A DNA stretch of 64,000 nucleotides from Nitrospirota bacterium (GTDB taxonomy: Bacteria; Nitrospirota; Thermodesulfovibrionia; Thermodesulfovibrionales; UBA1546): positions 26,870 to 90,869 of the forward strand of contig JACPZK010000029.1 in the NCBI GenBank assembly GCA_016195565.1. The letters run 5' to 3'. Positions within the stretch are counted from its first letter, which is position 1. Each line of letters begins with the position of its first letter. Positions 51,274 through 59,179 of this stretch are shown piece by piece. The translations under genes and the position numbers were made by a program. The notes under the pieces were generated by a model that was not told where the DNA came from, did no database searches, and saw only the letters and a program-made list of their open reading frames with translations.

Positions 51274-51345
51274 GTCATTGCGAGGAGCGGAGCAACGAAG
51301 CAATCTTAAAAAATCGAGATTGCTTCGCCTTCGGCTCGCAATGAC
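51274..51345. repeat. GTCATTGCGAG-type palindromic repeat between cbiN and cbiQ
   Basis: Ends GTCATTGCGAG and CTCGCAATGAC with inner AAGCAATC and GATTGCTT. Same family as the copy inside the PEP-synthase-like gene. Confidence 0.88.
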
Positions 51346-51362
51346 ATATAAAGGGCTACATA

Positions 51363-52115
51363 ATGGAAATCTTTAGCGAATACTTCAAAAAAGACCACTT
51401 GCTTTCGCAGGTTGACGCGAGGCTAAAACTCGGCGTCAGCCTCTTTGTTTTAGCAATGGTATTGAGCTATAAAGGGCTTGTGTTCCCTTTATTCATACTG
51501 GGCATAAGCCTTTGCCTCTGTATAAGGATGAAGATCCCTTTTAAGGTATTTCTTCTGAGATTTTCAGAGCCTGTTTTTATTGCGTCTGTTGTGATATTGC
51601 TCAAATTCCTATTTTCAGGACAGGAGGCTATGTTTTCCGTAAAGATGTGGGGCATCACAATAACAGGACACAAAGACGGGCTTACGGACGGACTGCAAAT
51701 CGGCAGCAGGATTTTAGGGGCCGTCTCTGTTGTTGCTTTATTGGGCTTTTCTACCCCTTTCACAGAGATAATGGCTGGGTTGTCGTGGCTTAAAATCCCA
51801 AAGGGCCTTATAGAGATATCGCTGTTTGCCTACAGATATATCTTTGTGCTTCTTGAAGATGCGATGGTCATATATAACGCACAAAAAAACCGTCTTGGTT
51901 ATTCCAATATTAAGCGGGGATTAAGCTCATTCGGAACCTTGACAGGCTCACTGACACTCAAGGCGTTTGAGCACAGCCAGAACACAACAACTGCGATGCT
52001 TCAACGCGGATATGACGGCAACATCCCGATGTTGAAACACAGGCCATTCAAGCTGTCAGAAATTGCCGTCTCAGTTCTATTGATAATCACGCTGGGGGTT
52101 GTATGGAAAATGTAG
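51363..52115 (+). CDS. cbiQ: Cobalt ECF transporter permease CbiQ
   Basis: The 250-residue protein shows the ECF T-component pattern: DARLKLGVSLFVLAMVLS near the start, membrane helices, and the two ARG-type coupling regions (AQKNRLGYSNIKRGL and TTTAMLQRGYDG). It couples CbiM to the ATPase. It overlaps cbiO by 13 nt. Confidence 0.94.
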   Translation: MEIFSEYFKKDHLLSQVDARLKLGVSLFVLAMVLSYKGLVFPLFILGISLCLCIRMKIPFKVFLLRFSEPVFIASVVILLKFLFSGQEAMFSVKMWGITITGHKDGLTDGLQIGSRILGAVSVVALLGFSTPFTEIMAGLSWLKIPKGLIEISLFAYRYIFVLLEDAMVIYNAQKNRLGYSNIKRGLSSFGTLTGSLTLKAFEHSQNTTTAMLQRGYDGNIPMLKHRPFKLSEIAVSVLLIITLGVVWKM

Positions 52116-52972
52116 CAAGGGCGCAGATAAAAAGTAAGGACATAAGATTGTCTGTTCAAATAAATTCATTCAAATATCCTGACGGGACTCAGGCATTGTC
52201 TGATATGGCTGTTGATGTATCGCATGGAGAATTTATCGGCATACTCGGCTCAAACGGCTCGGGAAAGACAACACTGCTAAAAATACTGGACGGCTTAATA
52301 AAAAACTTTGAAGGCAGCGCTTATCTTGACGGAACGGACATAAAAAAACTTTCCCCAAAGGAGATTTACAAAAAGGTCGGACTCGTCTTTCAAAATCCGG
52401 ATGACCAGCTTTTCGCTCCTACTGTATTTGAGGATGTGGCATTCGGCCCGATAAACATGGGCTTCAAGGAAGATGAGGTCATCACCCGTATAAACAACGC
52501 CCTTAAGGATGTTGATATGCAAGAATACGCAAAAAAGTCTATACATAATCTGAGTTTTGGCCAGAAGAAAAGGATTTGTATTGCAGGCCTTCTGGCAATG
52601 GGGCATGAGATACTGCTGCTTGACGAGCCTACAGCCGGATTAGATCCAATGGGAGAATATAAAATGATGAATCTGCTGACAAAGCTCAATAAGGAAAAAC
52701 GCGTAACTGTTGTCATGGCCACACACAGCGTCGACCTTGTTCCCTTGTTTCTTGACAGGCTCTATATATTAAGCAAGGGCAGTATTGTCAGAAGCGGTAT
52801 CCCTGAGGATGTTTTTACAGCGCCTGAAGATATGTCAAACGTTAAACTCAGGCTTCCTCAGATTGCAGAATTGATATACAGGCTGAAACATGAGGATAAC
52901 TTACCATTCGAAAAAATTCCCCTCACCATCGGTGAGGCGAGAAGAGAGATATTAAAAACTCTCAGCTCGTAA
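52103..52972 (+). CDS. cbiO: Cobalt ECF transporter ATPase CbiO
   Basis: The 289-residue ABC ATPase has Walker A LGSNGSGKTTLLKIL, Q-loop GLVFQNPDDQLFAPTVFEDVAFG, signature LSFGQKKRICIAGLLA, Walker B ILLLDEPTAGLDPMG and the switch histidine in MATHSVDL. It is the sole ATPase of the CbiMNQO unit. Last gene before the small peptide gene, 20 nt away. Confidence 0.95.
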   Translation: MENVARAQIKSKDIRLSVQINSFKYPDGTQALSDMAVDVSHGEFIGILGSNGSGKTTLLKILDGLIKNFEGSAYLDGTDIKKLSPKEIYKKVGLVFQNPDDQLFAPTVFEDVAFGPINMGFKEDEVITRINNALKDVDMQEYAKKSIHNLSFGQKKRICIAGLLAMGHEILLLDEPTAGLDPMGEYKMMNLLTKLNKEKRVTVVMATHSVDLVPLFLDRLYILSKGSIVRSGIPEDVFTAPEDMSNVKLRLPQIAELIYRLKHEDNLPFEKIPLTIGEARREILKTLSS

Positions 52973-52992
52973 GTGAAAGGAGGTGAAGAAAT

Positions 52993-53133
52993 TTGAATAG
53001 TCCCAAAAACAGGGCTAAAAAGAAGGCAAAGGCCAGCGTCATATCGTACCATCTCAAATGCACAAAGACAGCTAACGGTTTGACACACTTTGTGATGTAT
53101 GGAGATGTTCCGAACAAGAAAATGCCGTTATAA
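52993..53133 (+). CDS. cbpA: 46-residue peptide, likely CbpA-type modified-peptide precursor
   Basis: TTG 52993 follows a near-perfect AAGGAGGTGA site at 9 nt, so translation is likely. The product has a lysine/alanine-rich leader (NSPKNRAKKKAKASVISYHL) and a C-terminal part KCTKTANGLTHFVMYGD ending VPNKKMPL, with one cysteine at position 23. A radical-SAM/SPASM enzyme gene follows 95 bp later. NCBI uses the names CbpA/CbpB for peptide/radical-SAM pairs in cobalamin clusters; the match is from memory. Product and function unknown. Confidence 0.72.
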   Translation: MNSPKNRAKKKAKASVISYHLKCTKTANGLTHFVMYGDVPNKKMPL

Positions 53134-53141
53134 AATGATGC

Positions 53142-53199
53142 TGCCTCAGAGGCAAAACAACCCCCGCATCAATCAGTCATTGCAGGGTTGTTTTGCCTC
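53142..53199. repeat. Strong hairpin between the peptide gene and its radical-SAM enzyme
   Basis: GAGGCAAAACAACCC (53149-53163) pairs perfectly with GGGTTGTTTTGCCTC (53185-53199). TGCCTCAGAGGCA (53142-53154) offers a competing small hairpin. The 3' side continues ACTAAAAAATT, without a U-tract, so it is more likely an RNA-stability or attenuation element than a simple terminator. Confidence 0.8.
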
Positions 53200-53228
53200 A
53201 CTAAAAAATTAAAAGGAGATATATACAT

Positions 53229-54566
53229 ATGAAGGAAAATCAAAGAGGTCTTTCTTTTTCTGATATTAACACTGACTGGAAGCTTGTCCTCGACGCTGAC
53301 AATGTATTCTGGGGACTTGCGCCAAAAAATGATAATGGTGACTTCCTGCTGCCGGAAGACCTGATAACGCTGTACAAAAGTAAAAGCGCCCATCTCGATA
53401 AAGAGCTTCACGATTTTAGGTTCAATACGGATTTAAACTGTGTATACATAGACCCCACTGACAGATGTAATGCTAACTGCACATACTGTTACATCCCTGC
53501 TGAGATAAGAAAACATGGCAGCCAGATGACAGGGAAAGAACTCAATACAGTACTGGAAAAGATTGCAGTACATTTCAAGGATTTAAGAAAAAAACCTGTA
53601 ATCGTCTTTCACGCTGCTGAACCGCTGTTGGTAAAAGATATACTGTTTGACTCCATAAAAAAATTCAGCAGTAAATTCGTTTTTGGTATTCAGACAAATG
53701 CACTCCTTCTCGAAAAAGGGGATGTGGAGTTTATGAAAAAATATAAGGTTGGCGTAGGCATATCGCTTGACGCGCCCGATGCCCATACAAACAATCTCTC
53801 AAGAGTAACGGCAAAAGGCGGGGGCAATTTTGAGAAGGCTGTTCAGGCATTAGAGTGGTTTAAAGGCTATGAAGGGTTAAATGTAATCTCGACTGTAACA
53901 AAATTCAATGTCAAAAAGCTTTCAGAGCATGTAAGATTCCTCCATAAAAAAGGAGTGCCGTGCATACTTTTAAATCCTGTCCGGGTGACACAAAAACAGG
54001 CATTAAAACAGAAGCCGGATGAAAAGGAGTTTGCAAAAGAATTAATAAAGGCCGTTGAGACAGCGATAGAGCTTACAAAAAAATCCGGCAGGCAGATCGT
54101 TGTGGGCAATTTTGCAAATGTCATCCTGGCAATAATATCGCCTGCTGCCAGACGCATGATGTGTGACATCTCTCCTTGCGGCGGAGGCAGGACATTTCTT
54201 ACAATCACTGCAAGCGGCGATATGGTTCCTTGCGGCGAGTTTATCAGCTTCAAAGAATTCTCAGGAGGAAATATCTTCAAGACATCAATTGAAAAGGCGA
54301 TGAACTCAAAGCCATTTAAAACAATCAGAGCAAGGACTGTGGAGAAGATCGATGAATGCAGCACATGCGACTTCAGGCATATATGCGGCTCGCCATGCCC
54401 TGCTGAGATGTATGCCAGAGGCAATATGTACAGAAAGGCAGAGTTTTGCGAGTTTTACAAAGAGATGATAAGATATGCCTTTAAACTGATATCCGAAGAT
54501 AAAGTTCCATATCTTCTAAGAGAAGGCTCTTTACAGCAGATGCAGTATGAGTACCGCTATGCGTAA
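53229..54566 (+). CDS. cbpB: Radical-SAM/SPASM peptide-modifying enzyme, CbpB-like
   Basis: The 445-residue protein has the radical-SAM cluster motif DRCNANCTYCY (C80, C84, C87). A barrel with IVFHAAEPLL and GIQTNALLL follows. The C-terminal SPASM region holds many cysteines (MCDISPCGGG; MVPCGEF; DECSTCDFRHICGSPCPAEM; EFCEFYK). About 60 residues precede the barrel and may bind the leader. GGAGATATATAC precedes ATG 53229. It sits between cobalt transport and cobO, overlapping cobO by 20 nt. Confidence 0.87.
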   Translation: MKENQRGLSFSDINTDWKLVLDADNVFWGLAPKNDNGDFLLPEDLITLYKSKSAHLDKELHDFRFNTDLNCVYIDPTDRCNANCTYCYIPAEIRKHGSQMTGKELNTVLEKIAVHFKDLRKKPVIVFHAAEPLLVKDILFDSIKKFSSKFVFGIQTNALLLEKGDVEFMKKYKVGVGISLDAPDAHTNNLSRVTAKGGGNFEKAVQALEWFKGYEGLNVISTVTKFNVKKLSEHVRFLHKKGVPCILLNPVRVTQKQALKQKPDEKEFAKELIKAVETAIELTKKSGRQIVVGNFANVILAIISPAARRMMCDISPCGGGRTFLTITASGDMVPCGEFISFKEFSGGNIFKTSIEKAMNSKPFKTIRARTVEKIDECSTCDFRHICGSPCPAEMYARGNMYRKAEFCEFYKEMIRYAFKLISEDKVPYLLREGSLQQMQYEYRYA

Positions 54567-55077
54567 AGGATATATACATATTTATACAGGAAACAGCAAA
54601 GGCAAAACCACTGCTGCATTAGGGCTTGCGCTAAGGGCAATGGGTGCAGGCCTTAAGGTATTCGTAGGACAGTTCGTAAAAAAAAGAATATGCAGCGAAC
54701 ATAAGGCGCTGAAAAGATTTAAAGACCTTATAACCATAAGGCAGTACGGAACCGGTTTTCTGAGAGCAAAAGTCCTTACCCCATCCGAAAAGGCATCTGC
54801 GAAAAAAGGGTTTGAAGATGTAAAAAAAGCGCTCCTGTCAGGACAGTATGATATGGTGATACTGGATGAGGTAAATATTGCTGTTCACTACGGACTTATT
54901 AGCGCAGATGATGTGCTGAAACTGCTTGATAGAAAGCCTCCGGAGACCGAGGTGATTATAACAGGCAGATATGCGGATGAAAAACTTATCAAAAAGGCAG
55001 ACCTTGTAACAGAGATGAGGGAGATCAAGCATTACTTCAAGCAAGGCGTCAAGGCAAGGAAGGGGATTGAATACTGA
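54547..55077 (+). CDS. cobO: Cob(I)yrinic acid a,c-diamide adenosyltransferase
   Basis: The 176-residue protein is CobA/CobO type: GYIHIYTGNSKGKTTAALGLALRA (P-loop), VFVGQFVKK, DMVILDEVNIAVHYGLI and EVIITGRYADEKLIKKADLVTEM. It adenosylates the corrinoid cobalt. Two ATGs (54547 and 54559) have no clear ribosome site, so coupling to the overlapping cbpB gene is likely. Confidence 0.94.
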   Translation: MSTAMRKGYIHIYTGNSKGKTTAALGLALRAMGAGLKVFVGQFVKKRICSEHKALKRFKDLITIRQYGTGFLRAKVLTPSEKASAKKGFEDVKKALLSGQYDMVILDEVNIAVHYGLISADDVLKLLDRKPPETEVIITGRYADEKLIKKADLVTEMREIKHYFKQGVKARKGIEY

Positions 55078-55118
55078 TCTGTTCAATATTGTTCAAGACT
55101 TTTAACCCTAATTAAAAA

Positions 55119-56333
55119 ATGAAAAGAAGGCAACTGCGATCAGGATATACAACAGGCGCATGCGCTGCAGCAGCTGCGAAGGCAGCGGCAATGCTCTTGA
55201 TAAGAGCAGAACAGCAGAGCAGCAGAACAGCAGAGCAGCAGTTTAAAATGAAAGAACATCCTACTGTGCTACTGCGCTACTGCGCTACTGCTCCAATAGA
55301 AGAAGTCGAGATTCCCTTTCCGGACAGCAGCAGAGTGAAGTTCAAGATTCAAGATTCAAGAGTTAAAATTCAAGACGGACATTTAACAGCAACTGCATCT
55401 GTGATTAAAGATGCCGGCGATGACCCTGATGTTACGAATGGAGCAGAGATAGTCGCAGAAGCGAGATTTTTAGAGCAACAGAGCAGTCCCGATTTAATCG
55501 GGACGCTACTGCACTACTGCGCTACTGGGCTTGCCATTAAAGGCGGCAAAGGCGTTGGCGTAGTTACAAAACCGGGGCTGCCAATACCTGTTGGTGAAGC
55601 GGCTATAAATCCGGTGCCGAGGAGAATGATAAAAGAGGCTGTATCAGAGGCGGTTCAAGGGTTCAAGGGTTCAAGGGTTCAAGGGTTAGAAGTAACTATT
55701 TCAGTCACTAACGGCGAAAAGCTTGCGAAAAAGACGCTGAATCAAAGACTGGGGATTATCGGCGGCATTTCCATACTCGGGACAACAGGCATTGTGAAGC
55801 CAATTTCCGCAGAGGCATGGACCGCCACTATCATATCGTCAATGGATGTCGCTAAGGCAATGGGACGCAGTGAGATAGTATTGTCCGCAGGGAGGTCCTC
55901 AGAAAAAGCTCATATGGAGAAATTCGATCTCCCTCAGGAATCGTATGTAATGATGGGAGATTATCTCGAATTTGCCTTGTTTGAGGCAAAAAAACATGCA
56001 TTCAAAAAAATACATCTCTGCGCTCAGTGGGCTAAGATGCTGAAGATCGCCATGGCAACGCCGCAAACCCATGTGAGACATGGGTCGATCGATATAAAAA
56101 AAGCTATTGAATTTTTAAAGAATATAGATTCTGAATTCTGTGCTCTTGGTTCTGAATATAATACGGCAATGGAAATTTTTAATTTTATTGTTTCATCTTC
56201 CCATTCACCCATTCACCGATTCACCAATGTTTGTGTTGCTGCTAAAAAATATGCAGAAGGCATCGCCTCAGAAATACCTGTTATTTCATATCTTGTATCG
56301 TACGAAGGGAAGATAATTGCAAACAGTGAATAA
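55119..56333 (+). CDS. cbiD: Cobalt-precorrin-5B C1-methyltransferase
   Basis: The 404-residue protein starts RRQLRSGYTTGACAAAAAKAA and has DAGDDPDVTNGAEIVAE, KGGKGVGVVTKPGLPIPVGEAAINPVPRRMI, ITVTNGE-like and GGISILGTTGIVKPISAEAW. These are CbiD signatures. It methylates ring carbon 1 in the anaerobic path. At least five repeat-coded stretches interrupt it (AEQQSSRTAEQQF; LLRYCATAP; KIQDSRVKIQDG; QGFKGSRVQG; SPIHRFTN). Confidence 0.94.
   Translation: MKRRQLRSGYTTGACAAAAAKAAAMLLIRAEQQSSRTAEQQFKMKEHPTVLLRYCATAPIEEVEIPFPDSSRVKFKIQDSRVKIQDGHLTATASVIKDAGDDPDVTNGAEIVAEARFLEQQSSPDLIGTLLHYCATGLAIKGGKGVGVVTKPGLPIPVGEAAINPVPRRMIKEAVSEAVQGFKGSRVQGLEVTISVTNGEKLAKKTLNQRLGIIGGISILGTTGIVKPISAEAWTATIISSMDVAKAMGRSEIVLSAGRSSEKAHMEKFDLPQESYVMMGDYLEFALFEAKKHAFKKIHLCAQWAKMLKIAMATPQTHVRHGSIDIKKAIEFLKNIDSEFCALGSEYNTAMEIFNFIVSSSHSPIHRFTNVCVAAKKYAEGIASEIPVISYLVSYEGKIIANSE
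55200..55296. repeat. GCAGAGCAGCAG/CTACTGCGCTACTG repeat inside cbiD
   Basis: Purine-rich CAGCAGAGCAGCAGAAC units face CTACTGCGCTACTGCGC units. A shorter version lies at 55470-55529, with CCCGATTTAATCGGG in its centre. Both in frame. Confidence 0.88.
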
Positions 56334-57663
56334 AATCTACATCATAGGAATCGGCTACAAGCCCCTTGATAAAAGGGCACGGGAGATTATTTTGAATTCC
56401 GAAATCATCCTTGCTTCAAAAAGGCTCTCGGAGGTTTTTAAGAGATATGAAGAATATGGGGCAGTCAAGGATAAAGTCAAGGTAATCAACAATGTGGATG
56501 AAACCATTGCGTTTATCAAATCCCTAATCCCTAATCCCCAATCCCCTAATATCGTCCTTCTTGCCTCAGGCGATCCCACATTTTTTGGAATCGGCAGAAG
56601 GGCTGTCAGGGAATTTGGAAAAGAAATTGTAGAGATACTTCCTGATTTATCAAGCATACAAATTGCGTTTTCACGGATAAAAGAATCATGGGATGACGCA
56701 TTTTTAATGAGCCTTCACGGCGGGCCTGATCCTGAAAAAAGAAGAAGGTTGCCGTATGAGCTGGACGATATTCCGTATTTACTTCAAAGGCATAACAAAA
56801 TCCTAATCCTCACTGACAAAGAAAACAACCCTGCAATAATAGCAAAGTTTTTAAACTCGTCACTTATCACTCGTCACTCGTCACTTAAAATACATGTCTG
56901 TGAGAAGCTCGGCTATCCAGATGAAAAAATAACAGAGGGCACACCTGAAGAGATTGCAGAGATGTTGTTTGCAACTCCGAATGTGGTGATTGTTATTAAG
57001 GAAAATTCACTTTTGTCATTCCCGCTTGTCGGGAATCCTTCCGAGCTGTCCGGAAACGCAAAGAAAGATTGCGGACAAGCCGCAATGACAGATAAGATCA
57101 AATTCGGTTTATCAGAAACCGAAATCATTCATTCCAGAGGGCTCATAACTAAAAATGAAGTTAGGGCAGTGACCATTCACAAGTTGAGCCTTCCTCAAAG
57201 AGGTGTGCTATGGGACATAGGCGCAGGCTCAGGTTCTGTATCAATAGAAGCTGCAAGGCTGTATCCTGAATTAAAGGTTTTTGCCGTTGAAAAAGACGAG
57301 GAGCAGATTAAAAACATCAAGGAGAACAGGATTAAATTTGACGCTGTCAATATTGAAATAATAAAAGGACAGGCGCCTGATGTTTTGATAAACCTTCCTG
57401 TTCCTGACAGGGTTTTTATTGGCGGCAGTGGAGGAGCGATTAAAGAGATTATTGAATTTGTGAGCAGCAAAATATCATCCGGTATTGTTGTGATAAATGC
57501 AATAACGATAGAAACCCTGAATGAAGCAATTAAATCGCTTGAGAATAAAGGCTTCGTTGTAGAAGTATCTGAAATCTCTGTATCGCGCTCAAAAACTGTA
57601 TCGGGCAAACGGCACATGAGCGCCTTAAATCCTGTATTTATAATCACAGGGATAAAACAGTAA
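56317..57663 (+). CDS. cbiET: CbiE-CbiT fusion: precorrin-6Y methyltransferase/decarboxylase
   Basis: The 448-residue protein has CbiE (1-230: YIIGIGYKPLDKRAREII, VLLASGDPTFFGIGRRAV, FMSLHGGPDPEKRRR-type motif) and CbiT (about 265-448: SRGLITKNEVRAVTIHKLSL, LWDIGAGSGSVSIEAARLYP, RVFIGGSGGAIKEI). It methylates C5 and C15 and removes the acetate at C12. The linker (SFPLVGNPSELSGNAKKDCG) is a GTCATTCC-type repeat. TTG or GTG start overlaps cbiD. Confidence 0.94.
   Translation: MQTVNKIYIIGIGYKPLDKRAREIILNSEIILASKRLSEVFKRYEEYGAVKDKVKVINNVDETIAFIKSLIPNPQSPNIVLLASGDPTFFGIGRRAVREFGKEIVEILPDLSSIQIAFSRIKESWDDAFLMSLHGGPDPEKRRRLPYELDDIPYLLQRHNKILILTDKENNPAIIAKFLNSSLITRHSSLKIHVCEKLGYPDEKITEGTPEEIAEMLFATPNVVIVIKENSLLSFPLVGNPSELSGNAKKDCGQAAMTDKIKFGLSETEIIHSRGLITKNEVRAVTIHKLSLPQRGVLWDIGAGSGSVSIEAARLYPELKVFAVEKDEEQIKNIKENRIKFDAVNIEIIKGQAPDVLINLPVPDRVFIGGSGGAIKEIIEFVSSKISSGIVVINAITIETLNEAIKSLENKGFVVEVSEISVSRSKTVSGKRHMSALNPVFIITGIKQ
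57015..57089. repeat. GTCATT-type repeat at the CbiE-CbiT junction
   Basis: GTCATTCCCGC to GCAATGAC with internal GCTTGTCGGGAATCC and GATTGCGGACAAGCC. In frame in the linker of the fusion. Confidence 0.82.
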
Positions 57664-58424
57664 TGCGAGGGAAACTTTATGCCATAGGCGTAGGTCCCGG
57701 AGACCCGGAATTATTAACCCTGAAGGCATTAAAAATCCTAAGGGGTGTCCCCTGCATCTGCGTTCCAAAAGGCAGAGAGGAAGGAAGCAGCCTTGCCTTG
57801 TCTATCGTACAAAAGGCATTGAGCCTTGAGGGGAAAGAGATTATAGAAACGCATTTCCCGATGAGAAAGACAAAAAGTATCAAAGCATCAAAGTATCAAA
57901 GTATCAAAGGCTCTGACCCTTTTATTGATTCCGAACTTGACAACAAATGGGCTGAGACTGTAAAAAATATCCTGAGCAGGCTTACCAAAGGGATTGATGT
58001 CGCATTTATCACATTAGGAGACCCTGCTATCTACAGCACTTTTTTTTATTTATATGACAGGCTGCTCGAATCAAACCCTGAATTAAAGATAGATATAATA
58101 CCCGGCGTATCCTCCATAAACGCCTCTGCGGCAAAGGCAAAGATATCTCTGGGGCTTGCTGACGAAAAGATCGCAATCCTGCCCGCAAATTATATTGAGA
58201 ACCTGAATGAAACGCTGGAAAAATTCGACACTGTAGTGCTTATGAAGGTTAATAAAGTCTTTGAAGGAATAATGCATACCCTCACTGAAATGAATTTACT
58301 GAACAATGCAATATATATATCAAGGGCATGCATGGAAGATGAAAAGGTATTTAAGGACATAAAAGATGTCAAAGAAGAAGACCTTAATTATTTCTCTATG
58401 GTAATAGTTAAAAAGGGGCGGTAA
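57663..58424 (+). CDS. cbiL: Cobalt-factor II C20-methyltransferase
   Basis: The 253-residue SAM enzyme starts RGKLYAIGVGPGDPELLTLKALKIL. It has FITLGDPAIYSTFFYLYDRL, IIPGVSSINASAAKAKISLG and VVLMKVNKVFEGI, all CbiL/CobI landmarks. It adds the C20 methyl. A repeat-coded loop (KSIKASKYQSIKGSDPF) lies at about 73-90. Start codon shares a base with the cbiET stop. Confidence 0.95.
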   Translation: MRGKLYAIGVGPGDPELLTLKALKILRGVPCICVPKGREEGSSLALSIVQKALSLEGKEIIETHFPMRKTKSIKASKYQSIKGSDPFIDSELDNKWAETVKNILSRLTKGIDVAFITLGDPAIYSTFFYLYDRLLESNPELKIDIIPGVSSINASAAKAKISLGLADEKIAILPANYIENLNETLEKFDTVVLMKVNKVFEGIMHTLTEMNLLNNAIYISRACMEDEKVFKDIKDVKEEDLNYFSMVIVKKGR

Positions 58425-59179
58425 TGAGCAAAGTATATTTCATAGGAGCAGGGCCCGGCGACCCTGAACTGATAACAGTTAAAGGCAAAAAACTGCTTGA
58501 CAGCGCTGACGTTGTTATTTACGCAGGAAGCCTTGTTAATCCTGACCTCTTGAAAGGCATAAAAGCAGAGATATATAATTCCGCATCCATGACGCTTGAT
58601 GAAACAATGAATGTTATTAAAGAGTCAATTGCAACCAAGAAAATAGTTGTAAGGTTGCATACAGGCGATACATCATTTTACAGCGCAATATCAGAGCAGA
58701 TAGAAAAGCTACGGGAGTTAAACATTGAATATGAAGTTATCCCGGGCGTTTCATCGGCAATGGCAGGAGCCGCAATACTCGGACAGGAACTCACAATACC
58801 CGAAATAAGCCAGACCGTAATATTTACTCGTATTGAAGGAAAAACGCCTGTGCCGGAAACTGAAAAGCTCAGCGAACTTGCAAAACATAAAACTACAATG
58901 GTCATATTTTTAAGTGCGGGGATGATTGAAAAAGTTAAGGGTGAACTTTTGCAGGGCTATTCCGAAGACACACCTGTTGTAATCATTGAAAAGGCTACAT
59001 GGAAGGAACAGAAAGTCGTAAGAGGACAGTTAAAAGACATTGTAAGATTAGTTAAGGATGCAGGGATAAAAAAGACTGCGCTTATTTATGTCGGCGAATC
59101 ATTAAGGGCATCCGAAAAATCTTTAGGCAAAGAATCAAAACTGTATCACAGGGATTTCAAGCATGGCTACAGAAAATAA
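58424..59179 (+). CDS. cbiF: Cobalt-precorrin-4 C11-methyltransferase
   Basis: The 251-residue protein begins SKVYFIGAGPGDPELITVKGKKLLDSADVVIYAGSLVN and has VVRLHTGDTSFYSAISEQI, VIPGVSSAMAGAAILGQELTIPEISQ and LIYVGESL. CbiF/CobM adds the C11 methyl. No repeats found inside it, an exception in this operon. Confidence 0.96.
   Translation: MSKVYFIGAGPGDPELITVKGKKLLDSADVVIYAGSLVNPDLLKGIKAEIYNSASMTLDETMNVIKESIATKKIVVRLHTGDTSFYSAISEQIEKLRELNIEYEVIPGVSSAMAGAAILGQELTIPEISQTVIFTRIEGKTPVPETEKLSELAKHKTTMVIFLSAGMIEKVKGELLQGYSEDTPVVIIEKATWKEQKVVRGQLKDIVRLVKDAGIKKTALIYVGESLRASEKSLGKESKLYHRDFKHGYRK

Noticed and set aside
52858..53088. Minus-strand 76-residue frame over cbiO end and the peptide gene
   Set aside because: No ribosome site, opposite to strong plus-strand coding signals on both sides; a shadow frame.
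53149..53199. Hairpin as a plain Rho-independent terminator
   Set aside because: The 3' side reads ACTAAAAAATT with no run of T; the radical-SAM gene downstream has no promoter I can see.
40242..57089. GTCATTCC elements as CRISPR repeats
   Set aside because: Copies are kilobases apart, palindromic, variable in the middle and partly coding; no array or cas gene.
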